64,000 bases of DNA from Pseudomonas sp. QS1027 (GCF_002814235.1 NZ_PHSU01000025.1:90225-154224); one strand, 5' to 3'. Counted from the first letter of the stretch, positions 52,506 through 63,000 are shown. Program-made: numbers and translations. Notes: generated by a model not told the origin, from the letters alone.

Positions 52506-53372
52506 CTAACGCTGCATCCCCCAACGCTTCACCGTCACCCGCTCCAGCGTGTCGAACACCAGGTTCTCCACCAGCAAGCCGATCAGGATCACCACCGCCA
52601 ACCCGGCGAACACCTTGTCGGTGTACAGCTCGTTGCGGTTCTGGAAGATGTACCAGCCCAACCCGCCCTTGCCGCTGGTGGCGCCGAACACCAACTCGGC
52701 CGCGATCAAGGTGCGCCAGGCAAACGCCCAACCGATCTTCAGCCCAGCGAGAATCGACGGCAACGCCGCCGGAATCAGGATGAACAGCACAAAGCGCAAA
52801 CCCTTCAGGCCGTAATTACGGCCCGCCATGCGCAGGGTCTCCGACACCCCGAGAAACCCGGCATAGGTATTCAGCGCCAACGCCCAGAGCACCGAGTGCA
52901 CCAGCACGAAAATCAAACTGTTCTGCCCCAGCCCGAACCAGAGCAATGCCAGCGGCAGCAACGCAATCGCCGGCAACGGGTTGAACATCGAGGTCAGGGT
53001 ACTCAGCAGGTCCCGCCCGAACTGGGTCGACACCGCCAAGGTGGTCAAGGCAAACGCCAGGACAATCCCCAGCACATAGCCCTTGAGCAGCACCACCAGG
53101 GAAATCCCGACCTTATCCAACAATTCGCCACTGATCAGGCCGTCATACAACGCACTCGTCGTCTGCAGAAAACTCGGCAGCAGCAGGTCGTTGTTCTGAT
53201 ACCGCGCCGCGGCTTCCCAAAGCACCGCCAGCAAGATCAGGATCAGGCTCTTGCGCAACCAACCCTGTTGCCACAACCGTTGCGCCAGAGGCAGTTCGCG
53301 CTCCAGCGGGACCTCGAGCAACGGCTCCAGGACCACTTCATATTCTTCACGCACAGGGGATGAAAGACTCAT
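52506..53372 (-). CDS. ABC transporter permease (taurine/sulfonate type)
   Basis: A protein of 288 residues with about six membrane helices and the BPD-transport permease EAA loop (AGRNYGLKGLRFVLFILIPAALPSILAGLKIG). The N-terminal cytoplasmic 30 residues are acidic (REEYEVVLEPLLEVPLERE). The ATG at 53372 has GGAGGA 7 bases upstream; the longer frame is rejected. It lies 19 bases after the ATPase gene and is the last gene of a dioxygenase-binding protein-ATPase-permease operon resembling tauABCD or atsRBC/atsK clusters for sulfonate or sulfate-ester sulfur. Confidence 0.93.
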   Translation of the reverse strand: MSLSSPVREEYEVVLEPLLEVPLERELPLAQRLWQQGWLRKSLILILLAVLWEAAARYQNNDLLLPSFLQTTSALYDGLISGELLDKVGISLVVLLKGYVLGIVLAFALTTLAVSTQFGRDLLSTLTSMFNPLPAIALLPLALLWFGLGQNSLIFVLVHSVLWALALNTYAGFLGVSETLRMAGRNYGLKGLRFVLFILIPAALPSILAGLKIGWAFAWRTLIAAELVFGATSGKGGLGWYIFQNRNELYTDKVFAGLAVVILIGLLVENLVFDTLERVTVKRWGMQR

Positions 53373-53391
53373 CGGGCATTCCTCCAGCCGC

Positions 53392-54246
53392 TCAATAGGC
53401 GATGCGGATATCGGCGAAATCCAGTTCGGTTTCAGCCTGCGGGGTTTCGTCGAACAGCAACCGGTGGATCCGGCGCGCCGACGCCTGGAACTCGACGCCG
53501 CCCAGGCTGTGCAGGTTGTACTGATGGCTATGGATCTCCGCCCGTACCCGACCCGGATGGGGTGACAACAGCAAAATGCGGTTGCCCACCACCAGCGCCT
53601 CTTCAATCGAATGGGTGACGAACAGCAGGGTGAAACGCACCTCTTCCCAGAGTTGCAGCAACTCCTCCTGCATCTTGCGCCGGGTCAAGGCGTCGAGGGC
53701 GGCGAAGGGCTCGTCCATCAGCAGGACCTTGGGTTGCATCGCCAGGGCCCGAGCAATCGCCACCCGGGCTTTCATGCCGCCGGACAAGGTGTGCGGATAA
53801 GCGTCGGCAAAGGCCGACAACCCGACCTTTTCCAGGTAATGCAGCGCCCGCTCTTCAGCCTCCCGGCGTTTGAGGGTGCCCGACGCCAACAGCGGAAACA
53901 TCACGTTCTGCTTGACGGTTTTCCAGGGCGGCAACTGGTCGAACTCCTGGAACACCACGATACGGTCCGGGCCCGGCTCGGTGACGGCCTGGCCTTGCAG
54001 ACGGATCTCGCCTTCGCAGGGCCGGATAAACCCGGCCACCGCCTTGAGCAAGGTCGACTTGCCACAGCCCGAAGGCCCGAGCAGGACAAAACGATCTTCG
54101 TGGTCGACTTCAAAACTGACCCGGTGGGTCGCCCGCACGACGCGCGCCGGGGTGCGGTATTCCAGGCTGACCTGGTCGACCGCCAGCAACGCCGGGGTGG
54201 CGATGCTCGGGTTGCTGGCCGTGTGGCCTTGCAAGAGGGCATTCAT
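53392..54246 (-). CDS. ABC transporter ATPase (taurine/sulfonate type)
   Basis: An ATPase of 284 residues with Walker A LLGPSGCGKSTLLK, Q loop VFQEFDQLPPWKTV, signature TLSGGMKARVAIARALA, Walker B VLLMDEPFAALD and switch VTHSIEEA. The Q-loop Phe-Gln-Glu-Phe and signature Gly-Gly-Met-Lys are slightly unusual but typical of some nitrate/sulfonate/taurine importers. The ATG at 54246 has GGAG 9 bases upstream. It lies 5 bases after the binding-protein gene. Confidence 0.95.
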   Translation of the reverse strand: MNALLQGHTASNPSIATPALLAVDQVSLEYRTPARVVRATHRVSFEVDHEDRFVLLGPSGCGKSTLLKAVAGFIRPCEGEIRLQGQAVTEPGPDRIVVFQEFDQLPPWKTVKQNVMFPLLASGTLKRREAEERALHYLEKVGLSAFADAYPHTLSGGMKARVAIARALAMQPKVLLMDEPFAALDALTRRKMQEELLQLWEEVRFTLLFVTHSIEEALVVGNRILLLSPHPGRVRAEIHSHQYNLHSLGGVEFQASARRIHRLLFDETPQAETELDFADIRIAY

Positions 54247-54251
54247 CTCGG

Positions 54252-55289
54252 TCAGCTCCCCTGCAACAGTTTGGCATCCTCGAAGAAGTAGTCCTTCCAC
54301 GACTCCGGCTTGTGCTTGATGGCGCCCACGCGATAGAGGAACTCGGCCAGCGGGTAGGTGTTCTTCGGCGTGATGCTGAATTCGAACTGCGGGTTGTCGA
54401 TGATTTTCAGCAACGCCGCACGGTCGATCTTGGCCTTGGTCACCCGCAGGTAGGTGTCCGCCGCCGCGCCTTTGTCCTTCTGCGCGAAGTCGGCCGCTTC
54501 GGCCAGGGCGTCAACGAAGGCCTTGTAGGTTTTCGGGTTGTCGTTGCGGAATTTCTCGGTGGCGAACAACACGGTCGGCGAGTTCGGCCCGAGCAGGTCG
54601 TAGCTGTTGAGCACCACGTGCACGTTGGGGTTTTCCAGCGCCTGTTCCTGGAACGGCGGGTTGGAGAAGTGCCCGGTCAATTCGGTACCGCCGGCAATCA
54701 GGGCCGCCGTGGCATCGGGATGCGGGACGGCGACGGTGTATTTGTCCAGGCGATTGAATTCCTTGTCGCCCCACTGCTTGGCCGCGGCGTATTGCAGGAA
54801 GCGCGACTGCACGGAAACGCCGACCGCCGGCAAGGCGATACGGTCCTGGTCGGTGAAGTCAGCGATGGTCTTGACCTTCGGGTTGTTGCTCACCAGGTAA
54901 TAGGGAAAGTTGCCCAGGGAGGCGACCGCCTTGACGTTCTGTTTGCCGTAGGTGCGATCCCAGATGGTCAACAACGGCCCGACACCCGCACCGGCGATAT
55001 CCACCGAGCCGGACAGCAGCGCGTCATTGATCGCCGCACCGCCGGACAGTTGGGTCCAGTCGACCTTGATATCGATCCCTTCGGCCTTGCCGTATTTCTC
55101 GATCAGGTGCTGGTCGCGGACCACGTTGAGCAGCAGGTAGACGATACCGAACTGTTCGGCGACGCGGATCTCGCCCTCGGCCTGGGCCGTGGTAGGCGCC
55201 AGCAGGCTGCCGGCCAACAGGCTCAAGCCGAGGCCAACGGAGGTGGTGAGACGGCCGAGTTTCGGCCACAACGCAAAGGGTGCAGGCAT
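54252..55289 (-). CDS. ABC transporter substrate-binding protein (TauA/SsuA-like)
   Basis: A periplasmic protein of 345 residues. The signal peptide is LSLLAGSLLAPTTAQA, then EGEIRVAEQFGIVYLLLNVVRD, GIDIKVDWTQLSGGAAINDALL and VDIAGAGVGPLLTIWDR. This order is that of the NMT1/TauA/SsuA class. It ends in a helical tail with AEFLYRVGAIKHKPESWKDY. AAGGAG precedes the ATG at 55289. It lies 25 bases after the dioxygenase gene and sets the specificity of the importer, which cannot be read from sequence: taurine, alkanesulfonate, sulfate ester or another small acid. Confidence 0.92.
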   Translation of the reverse strand: MPAPFALWPKLGRLTTSVGLGLSLLAGSLLAPTTAQAEGEIRVAEQFGIVYLLLNVVRDQHLIEKYGKAEGIDIKVDWTQLSGGAAINDALLSGSVDIAGAGVGPLLTIWDRTYGKQNVKAVASLGNFPYYLVSNNPKVKTIADFTDQDRIALPAVGVSVQSRFLQYAAAKQWGDKEFNRLDKYTVAVPHPDATAALIAGGTELTGHFSNPPFQEQALENPNVHVVLNSYDLLGPNSPTVLFATEKFRNDNPKTYKAFVDALAEAADFAQKDKGAAADTYLRVTKAKIDRAALLKIIDNPQFEFSITPKNTYPLAEFLYRVGAIKHKPESWKDYFFEDAKLLQGS

Positions 55290-55314
55290 GGGGATGCTCC
55301 TTGAAGCGATCAGA

Positions 55315-56211
55315 TCAGAACGGGGCATCGCCCTGGATGGTGGTGCGGTAGAGCTTGCGCCGCAGGTAACTCGGGCAACCGGCGGCCAGGTGCACCAGCG
55401 AACGGTTATCCCAGAACACCAGGTCGTGGGGCTGCCACTGATGGCGGTAGATGTTTTCCGGCAACACGCTGTGGGCATACAGCTCGCTCAGCAGTTGGCG
55501 GCTTTCGTCTTCCGGCAGGCCGACAATCCGCGTGGTGAAACCCTCGCTGACGAACAACCCCTTGCGCCCGGTTTCCGGGTGGGTACGCACGATGGGATGC
55601 ACCACCTCGGCGACCTGGGCCAGTTGTTCAGGGGTCAGGGTTGGCCGCCAGTTGCCTTCGAATTTGGTCTCGCTGTAACGCGCTGTGTAGGAGTGCGCCG
55701 CCGAACGGCCTTCGATCGCCTTGCGCAGGGCCTCGGGCAAGCTGTCCCAGGCTTTGTGCTGGTCGGCAAACAGGGTGTCGCCGCCTTCGGATGGCAGCTC
55801 CTGGGCGTGCAGCATCGAACCGAGGCTCGGCAGCTCCTTATAGGAGAGATCGGAATGCCAGAACTTGCCCGCATCGCCCAGGCCGATGTTCTGGCCGTTT
55901 TCGACGATGTTGGAAACGATCAGGATCTCCGGGTGCCCGGCCAGCAGGAATTGCTTGAGCACATGAATCTGCAACACGCCAAACCGGCGGCTGAAGGCGA
56001 TCTGCTGTTCGGGACTGATGCGCTGGTCGCGGAACACCACCACATGGTGATCCAGGTGCGCACGGTGAATGCGCGCAAAGTCCTCGGCATTGAGCGCCTG
56101 GCTCAAGTCGAGGCCGACGATTTCAGCGCCCACCGATCCATCAAAGGGGCGGACGTCGAAGTGCTGTGCCGGGGCATCAGCGGTGGTCGAAACGGAAGAA
56201 GCCAGGGACAT
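55315..56211 (-). CDS. TauD/TfdA-family 2-oxoglutarate dioxygenase
   Basis: An enzyme of 298 residues with Fe(II) ligands in FWHSDLSY (His-x-Asp) and DNRSLVHLA (distal His), and the 2-oxoglutarate-binding Arg in YLRRKLYRTTIQG. It begins with FDVRPFDGSVGAEIVGLDLS as TauD-like proteins do. AGGAG lies about 8 bases upstream of the ATG. It is the first gene of the importer operon. It probably oxidises the imported compound, releasing sulfite if that is a sulfonate. The sequence differs enough from TauD and AtsK that the substrate is uncertain. Confidence 0.9.
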   Translation of the reverse strand: MSLASSVSTTADAPAQHFDVRPFDGSVGAEIVGLDLSQALNAEDFARIHRAHLDHHVVVFRDQRISPEQQIAFSRRFGVLQIHVLKQFLLAGHPEILIVSNIVENGQNIGLGDAGKFWHSDLSYKELPSLGSMLHAQELPSEGGDTLFADQHKAWDSLPEALRKAIEGRSAAHSYTARYSETKFEGNWRPTLTPEQLAQVAEVVHPIVRTHPETGRKGLFVSEGFTTRIVGLPEDESRQLLSELYAHSVLPENIYRHQWQPHDLVFWDNRSLVHLAAGCPSYLRRKLYRTTIQGDAPF

Positions 56212-56734
56212 GGAAGGACTCCTGCGCAGGGCACGCTCAGAGGTGCACTTGGTGATCAGACACTCACGCGGGTCGCGTGTGGGTTCAGTTCATACGGCCC
56301 ACCCAAGGGTCGGTGAGCACGCAGAAATATGACGATATAGATATAAGAGAGATAACTTAAATACTATTAAGGAATATCAATAGGGCCTTTTTCATAAGCG
56401 CCCCGGCGCCGAGCCGGTGAGGGGCGATGATTTTTTCACGTGCCCCGAGGACCTCTCCGACACATCCGGATACCTTGAAAACCCGGGTTCTGGAACCTTG
56501 TGCAAAACACTGGGACAGCGGGAAGCAATACGCATTGCCAAGAGGGCGAGTCCCTACAGCCACTTGGGAATCGATTGATAGTTTCAGGGGGGGCTGGTGG
56601 AAGAGAATGGCACCATGCAATCATCCGTTATAGCGCGCCTAAGGCGCAGAAAACGGACGGTTTGACAAGCACCCGGGCAGCTTCTAGTGTGCCATCGGAT
56701 CACCCTTCAACCTTGTTCAAAACAGAGTAGTCGC
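56212..56734. other. Divergent control region between dioxygenase and GntR genes
   Basis: 523 bases with no gene. It contains an AT-rich stretch (56325-56385) beside the dioxygenase side, GGGGC/GCCCC arms 16 bases apart near 56422-56447, a 13-bp palindrome GCGCCT-A-AGGCGC (56635-56647) and the promoter of the GntR gene (56662-56690). The palindrome lies just upstream of that promoter and could be the regulator's site. Confidence 0.5.
56662..56690 (+). promoter_or_regulatory. Sigma-70 promoter of the GntR-family gene
   Basis: Consensus TTGACA, a 17-base spacer and TAGTGT. Transcription would start near 56697, about 38 bases before the GTG at 56735. This rules out the longer frame beginning at 56687, which would start inside the -10 hexamer. 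Confidence 0.65.
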
Positions 56735-57424
56735 GTGGCGGAAAAACCGAATCCCTTGAACAGCGTTCACGTCAATGGACCCATACCCGCCCACCTGGCC
56801 CGGGCGGTGATAGAGGAGACCTTGCGCAACGCCATCCTGGACGGGCGCCTTCCCTGTGGTCTGGCCTTGCGCCAACAGGAACTGGCGACGCTGTTCGGCG
56901 TCAGCCGCATGCCCGTGCGTGAAGCCCTGCGCCAGCTCGAAGCCCAGGAGCTCCTGCATGTGGTGCATCACAAGGGGGCCGTGGTTGCGCCACTGATCGT
57001 CGATAATTCCATCGAAGCCTACGACTTGCGCATCCTCCTGGAGACCGAGGCCCTGCGCCTGTCGGTGCCCCTGCTCGAGGAGCGCGACTTCCAGCAGATC
57101 GAGGCCTATATCGATCTGCTGGAAACCGAACAGGACTATACCCAGGTCGGACGGCTCAACCGCCTGTTCCACATGGAGCTCTACAGCAAGGCGCCCAATC
57201 ACAAACTGTTGAAACTGATCGAGCAGGGCCTGGTGGAAGAAGAACGCTTCCTGCGTTTCAACCTGTCCGCCATGGGGCTGGGCCAACTCTCCCAGGATGA
57301 CCATCGCGCCCTCCTCAGCTCTGCTCGGGCCGGCGAGATCGAGGTGTGCGTGGAGAACCTGCGACACCACCTGCAACGCGGCATTGAAGTGATTCTGCGT
57401 TATCTGGCCCAGACCCGGTCTTGA
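56735..57424 (+). CDS. GntR-family (FadR/FCD) transcriptional regulator
   Basis: A protein of 229 residues. The N-terminal winged helix (about 18-85) has LRQQELATLFGVSRMPVREA followed by LRQLEAQELLHVVHHKGAVV. The C-terminal FCD all-helical ligand domain (about 95-225) carries the metal or ligand residues Asp/His in AYDLRILLETEAL, RLNRLFHMELY and LRHHLQRGIEVI. The GTG is chosen because the promoter lies upstream and the fold starts nearby; its ribosome site is weak. It is divergent from the importer operon and probably controls it in response to the substrate. Confidence 0.88.
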   Translation: MAEKPNPLNSVHVNGPIPAHLARAVIEETLRNAILDGRLPCGLALRQQELATLFGVSRMPVREALRQLEAQELLHVVHHKGAVVAPLIVDNSIEAYDLRILLETEALRLSVPLLEERDFQQIEAYIDLLETEQDYTQVGRLNRLFHMELYSKAPNHKLLKLIEQGLVEEERFLRFNLSAMGLGQLSQDDHRALLSSARAGEIEVCVENLRHHLQRGIEVILRYLAQTRS

Positions 57425-58292
57425 CCCCCTGAGCCGATACGCCCGCAAGACACCGGGCCTGCGGTTTTACCGACGTGCACGGTGGCTCGCGAGCTGAGGA
57501 GACAGGTTGCCGGTGAGCGATAACAACGCGGCCGACAAGCGCTCATCAGCTGTTTTGCATGATTTGTGAAAGATGTCGTGGGCGCACACCCTGCCACGCA
57601 GGATGACCCTATCTATTCACCGCTTCGGACAGGTTTCGCCTCTTCCGGCGATAGCAGAACTGTCCGTTTGGGCACAGGCTTGCTCACCGATAATCAATTG
57701 ACGAGCGACGTACGGCTCTGCGCATGCAACTTTCGGATTACATCACTCAACCAAGGAGCACTTCCACGCGCCGGAAGTACGGATCAGCCGTGTCTCGGCC
57801 ACGCCTATCAAATTAATAACCCACTCCGTTGAGAGCCAGTTGAATGAGGCATTCCATCATTCATTTAAATTCTGATCGTTATTATTCGGAAGGGGCACTC
57901 TCACCCCTAAAAACACGGCATCGCCAGTGTTATCGGTGACACTCATCCATTAAAAAGTTGCACTTACAATTGTTCTAAAAATAACTTGATCCGCGCTGAT
58001 TATTTGTATTAATTTTTAATGGCTTTCGGGCAGCCCTACCGCCAAGGCCTTAGCCAGCCTAGACATAGACGCCCGGTAACACCAAACAAAATACGCTCAA
58101 AACGCTTACGCGCTGACACCTGGGCGCATTTTAAATACGCCGTGATTTCTCTCGATACTTTCAATTTCTTATTGAGGAATCCGCTCGTTCGCCCGTTAGC
58201 CAATGCAACACCGTCGTACCGCCAGACCGATTAGAAGACACCGTGCAACCTGTCACAGCCCTTTCAACTTCGCAGACACGTGGTGATTATTA
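57425..58292. other. Long AT-rich region upstream of mgoBCAD
   Basis: 868 bases with no gene I trust; a 71-codon frame at 58019 lacks a ribosome site. 57830-58250 is markedly AT-rich against its surroundings. Two inverted repeats with 8-base spacers lie close together: AGGGG/CCCCT (57891-57908) and AGTGT/ACACT (57926-57943). Several poor promoter matches follow (TTGCAC near 57957, TATTAA near 58008). A long leader or multi-factor control of the mgo operon is likely. Confidence 0.5.
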
Positions 58293-59072
58293 ATGAGCGC
58301 ACTAAAGCACCTTCTCGACGCCCGTAAAGAACAACTGACCCAACACCCTGTATTCAGTGAGATTCATTCACTTTCACTACTTCGACGGTTCATGGAAGTC
58401 CATGTCTTTGCAGTCTGGGACTTCATGTCGTTGACCAAGCGCTTGCAACAGGAACTGACCTGTACCACTTTGCCGTGGCTGCCGCCCAAGGATCCCCAGG
58501 CCGCGCGCCTGATCAATGAAATTGTCCTCGGCGAGGAATCGGATCAACGCGAAGGCCCCGGCCATTGCAGCCACTTCGAGTTGTATCTGGAAGCGATGCG
58601 CGAGGTAGGCGCCAGCACGGTCGCCATCGAGCGCTTCATTGAGCTGCTGCGTGAAGGCGTGACGGTCGACACCGCGTTGCGCACGGTGAACGCCGCGCCG
58701 ATGGTGATCGGCTTTGTCAGAAACACCCTCGACATCGCCCTCGGCGCCTCGGCGCATCAGGTGGCCGCGGCCTTTCTGCACGGGCGGGAAAGTGTTATCC
58801 CGCAGATGTTCCAGCGGATTCTCGATGAGTGGGGCATCGATCACGCCCAGGCCCCGACGCTGCGTTATTACCTGCAACGGCATATCGATGTCGACTCCGA
58901 GGACCACGGGCCGGCGGCCGAACACTTGCTCGAACGCCTGGTGGGCGGTCAGCCGCAACGCGAGGCGGAGATCTACAGTGCCGCCCTGGCGGCCGTGGAC
59001 AGCCGCCTGGCGCTGTGGGACGGCTTGCAGCTGAGCCTGACCGAGCAGGCTGTCGAGGTGGCCCTCTCATGA
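58293..59072 (+). CDS. mgoB: MgoB/PvfA, DUF3050 heme-oxygenase-like protein
   Basis: A protein of 259 residues of the DUF3050 family, an all-helical heme-oxygenase-like diiron fold. FMEVHVFAVWDFMSLTKRLQ, EIVLGEESDQREGPGHCSHFELYLEAM and the C-terminal YYLQRHIDVDSEDHGP supply the conserved His/Glu/Asp. It is the first gene of the mgo (P. syringae mangotoxin-linked) or pvf (P. entomophila virulence) operon. A GGTGAT lies 6 bases before the ATG. Its TGA overlaps the ATG of the next gene (ATGA). It is presumed to act in oxidative tailoring of the signal molecule. Confidence 0.9.
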   Translation: MSALKHLLDARKEQLTQHPVFSEIHSLSLLRRFMEVHVFAVWDFMSLTKRLQQELTCTTLPWLPPKDPQAARLINEIVLGEESDQREGPGHCSHFELYLEAMREVGASTVAIERFIELLREGVTVDTALRTVNAAPMVIGFVRNTLDIALGASAHQVAAAFLHGRESVIPQMFQRILDEWGIDHAQAPTLRYYLQRHIDVDSEDHGPAAEHLLERLVGGQPQREAEIYSAALAAVDSRLALWDGLQLSLTEQAVEVALS

Positions 59073-59998
59073 ACGCCGCCGACTACACCTCCTTCGCCGA
59101 TGCCTGGGAGAGCCGCGCCAGCATCCGCACCCGCCCACGGCGCCTGCTCGAGGACGACGACCGGCTGATCTATCCGCTGAGCCGCCAGCCACTGGTCAGC
59201 AGCGAGAGTTTCCTCACCCTGTGCCCGGAACAGCGGGATTTCGTGCTGCTGCAGAGTCTCTACAAATTCATCAATGACGTGGTGATTTTCGAGACCGATA
59301 TCGTCGATCGCACCGCCCGCAGCATTGCCAAGGGGCGCTTCCCGATCCCCTTCCCGTTCGCCTGTCGTTATGACGCCATGACCGTGGTGGTGGACGAGGA
59401 TTACCACGCCCTGGTGGCCATGGATTTCATGCAGCAGACCGTGGCCATGACCGGCATCGAACCCCTCGAACTACCCGAGGAAATCGAGTTGAGCCGGGCG
59501 ATCCCGGCGGCCATGGGCATGGCCCCCGAGCACCTGCAAGCGGCCATGGAGCTGATCTGCGTGGCGATCTCGGAAAATACCGTGACCAACGATGTCGCGG
59601 CCTTTGCCAAGGACGACACGATCAAGCCTTCGATCAAGGGCCTGATGGCCGACCACCTGCTCGACGAAGGCCGCCATGCCGGGTTCTGGACGCGTCTGGT
59701 ACGGATCTACTGGCAGACCGCGAGCGAGGACGACCGCGACCTGATCGCGCAGATCCTGCCGGTATTTATCGTCCATTACCTGACCAACGACATCCAGAAG
59801 GCCTTCGACTTCCGCGTGATCGAGCATCTGCCGGTGACCGAGGACATCCGCCAGGCCCTCAGGCGCGAGGCATTGGGGCTGGCGTATCCGATCAATCGCC
59901 ACCATCCGCTGGTGATCAATATCGTGCGCTTCCTGCGCAACAGCTCGCTGCTCGATTCGCCCTGTGTTCAGGACGCCTTGAGCGACTACCTGATCTAG
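59069..59998 (+). CDS. mgoC: MgoC/PvfB, AurF-like diiron N-oxygenase
   Basis: A protein of 309 residues of the AurF (p-aminobenzoate N-oxygenase) family. Diiron ligands are visible in VVIFETDIVDRTA, VDEDYHALVAMDF, ISENTVTND and DHLLDEGRHAGFW. In the pvf/mgo pathway this enzyme oxidises the amino-acid nitrogen on the way to pyrazine N-oxides or the diazeniumdiolate leudiazen. A longer frame upstream is a shadow inside mgoB. The ATG at 59069 overlaps the mgoB stop by 4 bases, and 14 bases separate its end from mgoA. Confidence 0.92.
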   Translation: MNAADYTSFADAWESRASIRTRPRRLLEDDDRLIYPLSRQPLVSSESFLTLCPEQRDFVLLQSLYKFINDVVIFETDIVDRTARSIAKGRFPIPFPFACRYDAMTVVVDEDYHALVAMDFMQQTVAMTGIEPLELPEEIELSRAIPAAMGMAPEHLQAAMELICVAISENTVTNDVAAFAKDDTIKPSIKGLMADHLLDEGRHAGFWTRLVRIYWQTASEDDRDLIAQILPVFIVHYLTNDIQKAFDFRVIEHLPVTEDIRQALRREALGLAYPINRHHPLVINIVRFLRNSSLLDSPCVQDALSDYLI

Positions 59999-60012
59999 CC
60001 AAGGAGATCATC

Positions 60013-63000
60013 ATGAGACGTCTCACCCTTATGCTCGTCGGCAGCAGCCAGGCGCTGGATGAATTGCTCCGCGAGCTGGAACAGCACGGTCATTCGATTC
60101 AACGCCTGAGCCAGGCGCAGGCCATCGAAGCACAACCGCCGGGCGCGGCGGATCTGTTGATCGAAGATGGCAGCCTGGCGTTGCCCACCAGTTGGCGGCG
60201 CGACCTCGGCGCCTGCATTCACCTGGCCCTGCGTCTGGAACAGGGGCCGGTGACACCCCACGGCCTACCCGCAATCAGCCTGCTTTGCCGGTTGATCGAG
60301 GACAGCGGGAGTCGCCTGATCCAGCGTCTGGGCGTTGATCAGGACGGTTCCGGGAATGGCCAGGCACTGCGCCTCGCCGCGGTCCAGGCCTTGGTGGAAG
60401 GGGTGGCCTTGCAGGTCAGTCGCTACTCCCGTGATGCCGAACACTTTTCCGAAGCCGTCACGTTGCCGTCGGCCTCGGAGCATCCGGAACAGGACCTGGG
60501 CAGGCTTGAGACGCTGGCTTTCGAACACCGTCTCAACCAGACCACGCGCCCCGAGTTGCTGGCCCTGGCCCAGGTGCCGGTGATCGAACATATCGAAGCC
60601 AGCCTGCGGCGCTTCGCTGATCGCCCCGCGCTGACCCTGGACGGAGTGACGCTGACGTACCGGGAGCTACACGACCTGAGCCGGACGATCCAGCAAAGCC
60701 TGCTGGCCCGGCTCGATGCCTTGGGACCGTTCGCCGAACCGCCGGTGATCGGGCTCTGCCAGCACAAGAGCCCCGCGCTGTACGCCAGCATCCTGGCGAT
60801 TCTCGGGGCCGGCGCGGTGTATCTGCCGCTGGATCCGGGCCACCCGCTGCAACGCCAGCTGTTCGTTCTCAAGGATGCTGGCGCCACCTTGCTGCTGCAC
60901 GACGGGCAAGAACCTCTGGCCGGGCATCTGCCGGCCCTGGATGTCCGCGACCTGGTGCAGAAGCCGACAGACCAGCCCCTGGTGCGCCAGCCACGCGCCC
61001 CCCAGGCGCCCTGCCTCGCGCTCTACACCTCGGGGACGACCGGGCAGCCCAAGGGCGTACTGCTCAGCCAGCACAACCTCAGTCACTTCACCGCCTGGTA
61101 TGCCGACTATGTGCAGCTCAGCGAAACCAGCCGGGTCCTGCAGTTCTCGACCCTGAGTTTCGACTCGTCGCTGATCGACATTTTCCCGACCCTGGTCAGC
61201 GGTGCGGAGCTGGTGGTGCCCACTGAGGATCAACGTCGCGATCCCTTGCAGTTGCTGGCGCTGATTCGCGGACGACAGCTCAGTCATGCCTTCCTGCCGC
61301 CGGCGCTGCTGAGCATCCTGCCGCTGGACACGCCCCTGGGCCTGAGCCATGTGATGACCGGCGGTGACGTCTGCGAACCGGACGTTATCGAGAAGCTCGC
61401 GACGCAGTGCCATTTCTACAATCTCTACGGCCCTACCGAGACCACCGTGCTGGTCACCGCCAGGCAGTTCCAGGCCGGCTCCGGCAATCGCAACCTCGGC
61501 CAAGCCATCGCCAACAGCCAGGTACTGATTCTCGACGAGCAGCGCCAACCGGTCACCGAGCAGACCGTCGGCGAGTTGTATATCGCCGGGCCCGGGGTCG
61601 GCCTCGGTTACCTGAACAATCCCGGCAAGACCGCGGACAGCTATCTGCAACTGGCGCTGGGCCAGGGCGAAAGCCTGCGCGCCTACCGCACCGGCGACAT
61701 GGCCAAATGGACCGGCGCAGGTATCGAGCTGTGCGGGCGCCGGGACAACCAGGTGAAGATCCGCGGCTTCCGGGTCGAGCCGGAAGAGATCGAGCAGTGC
61801 CTGCGCGACAGTCGGCTGTACCGCCAGATCGCGGTGGTCATCGATCCCCGGCGGCGGGTGCTGGCCTTTATGAGCCAGCCGCAGTCTCCCGGCGGCCAGG
61901 ACGCCCTCCGGCAGCATGCCGAACGCTACCTGCCGGACTATATGCAACCGACCGTCTACACCGAGCTGGCCGACATGCCTTCGGCCAGCAACGGCAAGAT
62001 CGACCGCGCGGCGCTGCTCAAGCTGCCGGTTGAAACGCCCGAAAACAGCCGCCGCCGCTTACCCGCCACAGCGGACGAAAGTCGCCTGCTGGAACTCTGG
62101 GCCGAGTTGCTGGAACTGCCTGTCGAAGATATCTCCACCGATGAGAGCTTCTTCAACCTCGGCGGTCACTCGATCCTGCTGTCGAAAATGTTGCTGGGTA
62201 TTCGCGAGCAGTATGGTCGGGGTATCTCCATCAACCGTTTTATCGAGGAGCCGACCCTGTGCCGCCTGGCGATGCTGGTCGGTGGCGCGGCCACCAGCCA
62301 GGTGCTGAGCGAGCAGATCCTGATCGATACCACCCGTGAACTCGGCCTGAACGTATTGCCCGCCGATCGTGCCGGCGATGTGAACAAGGTGCTGGTGACC
62401 GGCGCCAACAGTTTTGTCGGCGTGCACCTGGTCGAAGCGCTGCTGGCCGGCGGTGCCGTCGAGGTCGCCTGCCTGGTCCGCGACAGCGTGGCGGAACCGG
62501 CGGCCGAGCGCTTTGCCCGGGCCTTGCGGGAGAACCGCCTGGAGCACCTGGACCTGAGCCGGGTGCGGGTCTACGCCGCCGACCTGACCCGTCCGCTGCT
62601 GGGGCTGGCACCGGCGGTCTATGAGCGGATCGATCGCGAGTTCGGCGCCCTGGTGCACAACGCGGCCAACGTCAACCACGTGCTCGACTACGAGTCGCTG
62701 GCACCGGACAACGTCGATCCGCTGTTCGAATGCCTGCGCCTGTGCGAGGGGCGCAGCAAGAAGATCTTCAACTTCATCTCGACACTCTCGGCCTCCAGCA
62801 GTGTCGATGCCGAGGGCCGGGTGCTCGAACAACCGGCGGCCCAGACACCGCCGATCTATATCAAGAACGGCTACAACCTGAGCAAGTGGGTCGGCGAACG
62901 GATCCTGCAACGGGCTCGCGAGCAAGGCGCCTGGGTCAACCTCTATCGGCCCGGCAATATCAGTTTCAACAGCCGCACCGGGGTCAGCCAGCCCCACAAG

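Noticed and set aside
58019..58234. A 71-codon frame upstream of mgoB
   Set aside because: There is no ribosome site and its composition is unlike nearby genes; it is more likely leader or regulatory DNA.
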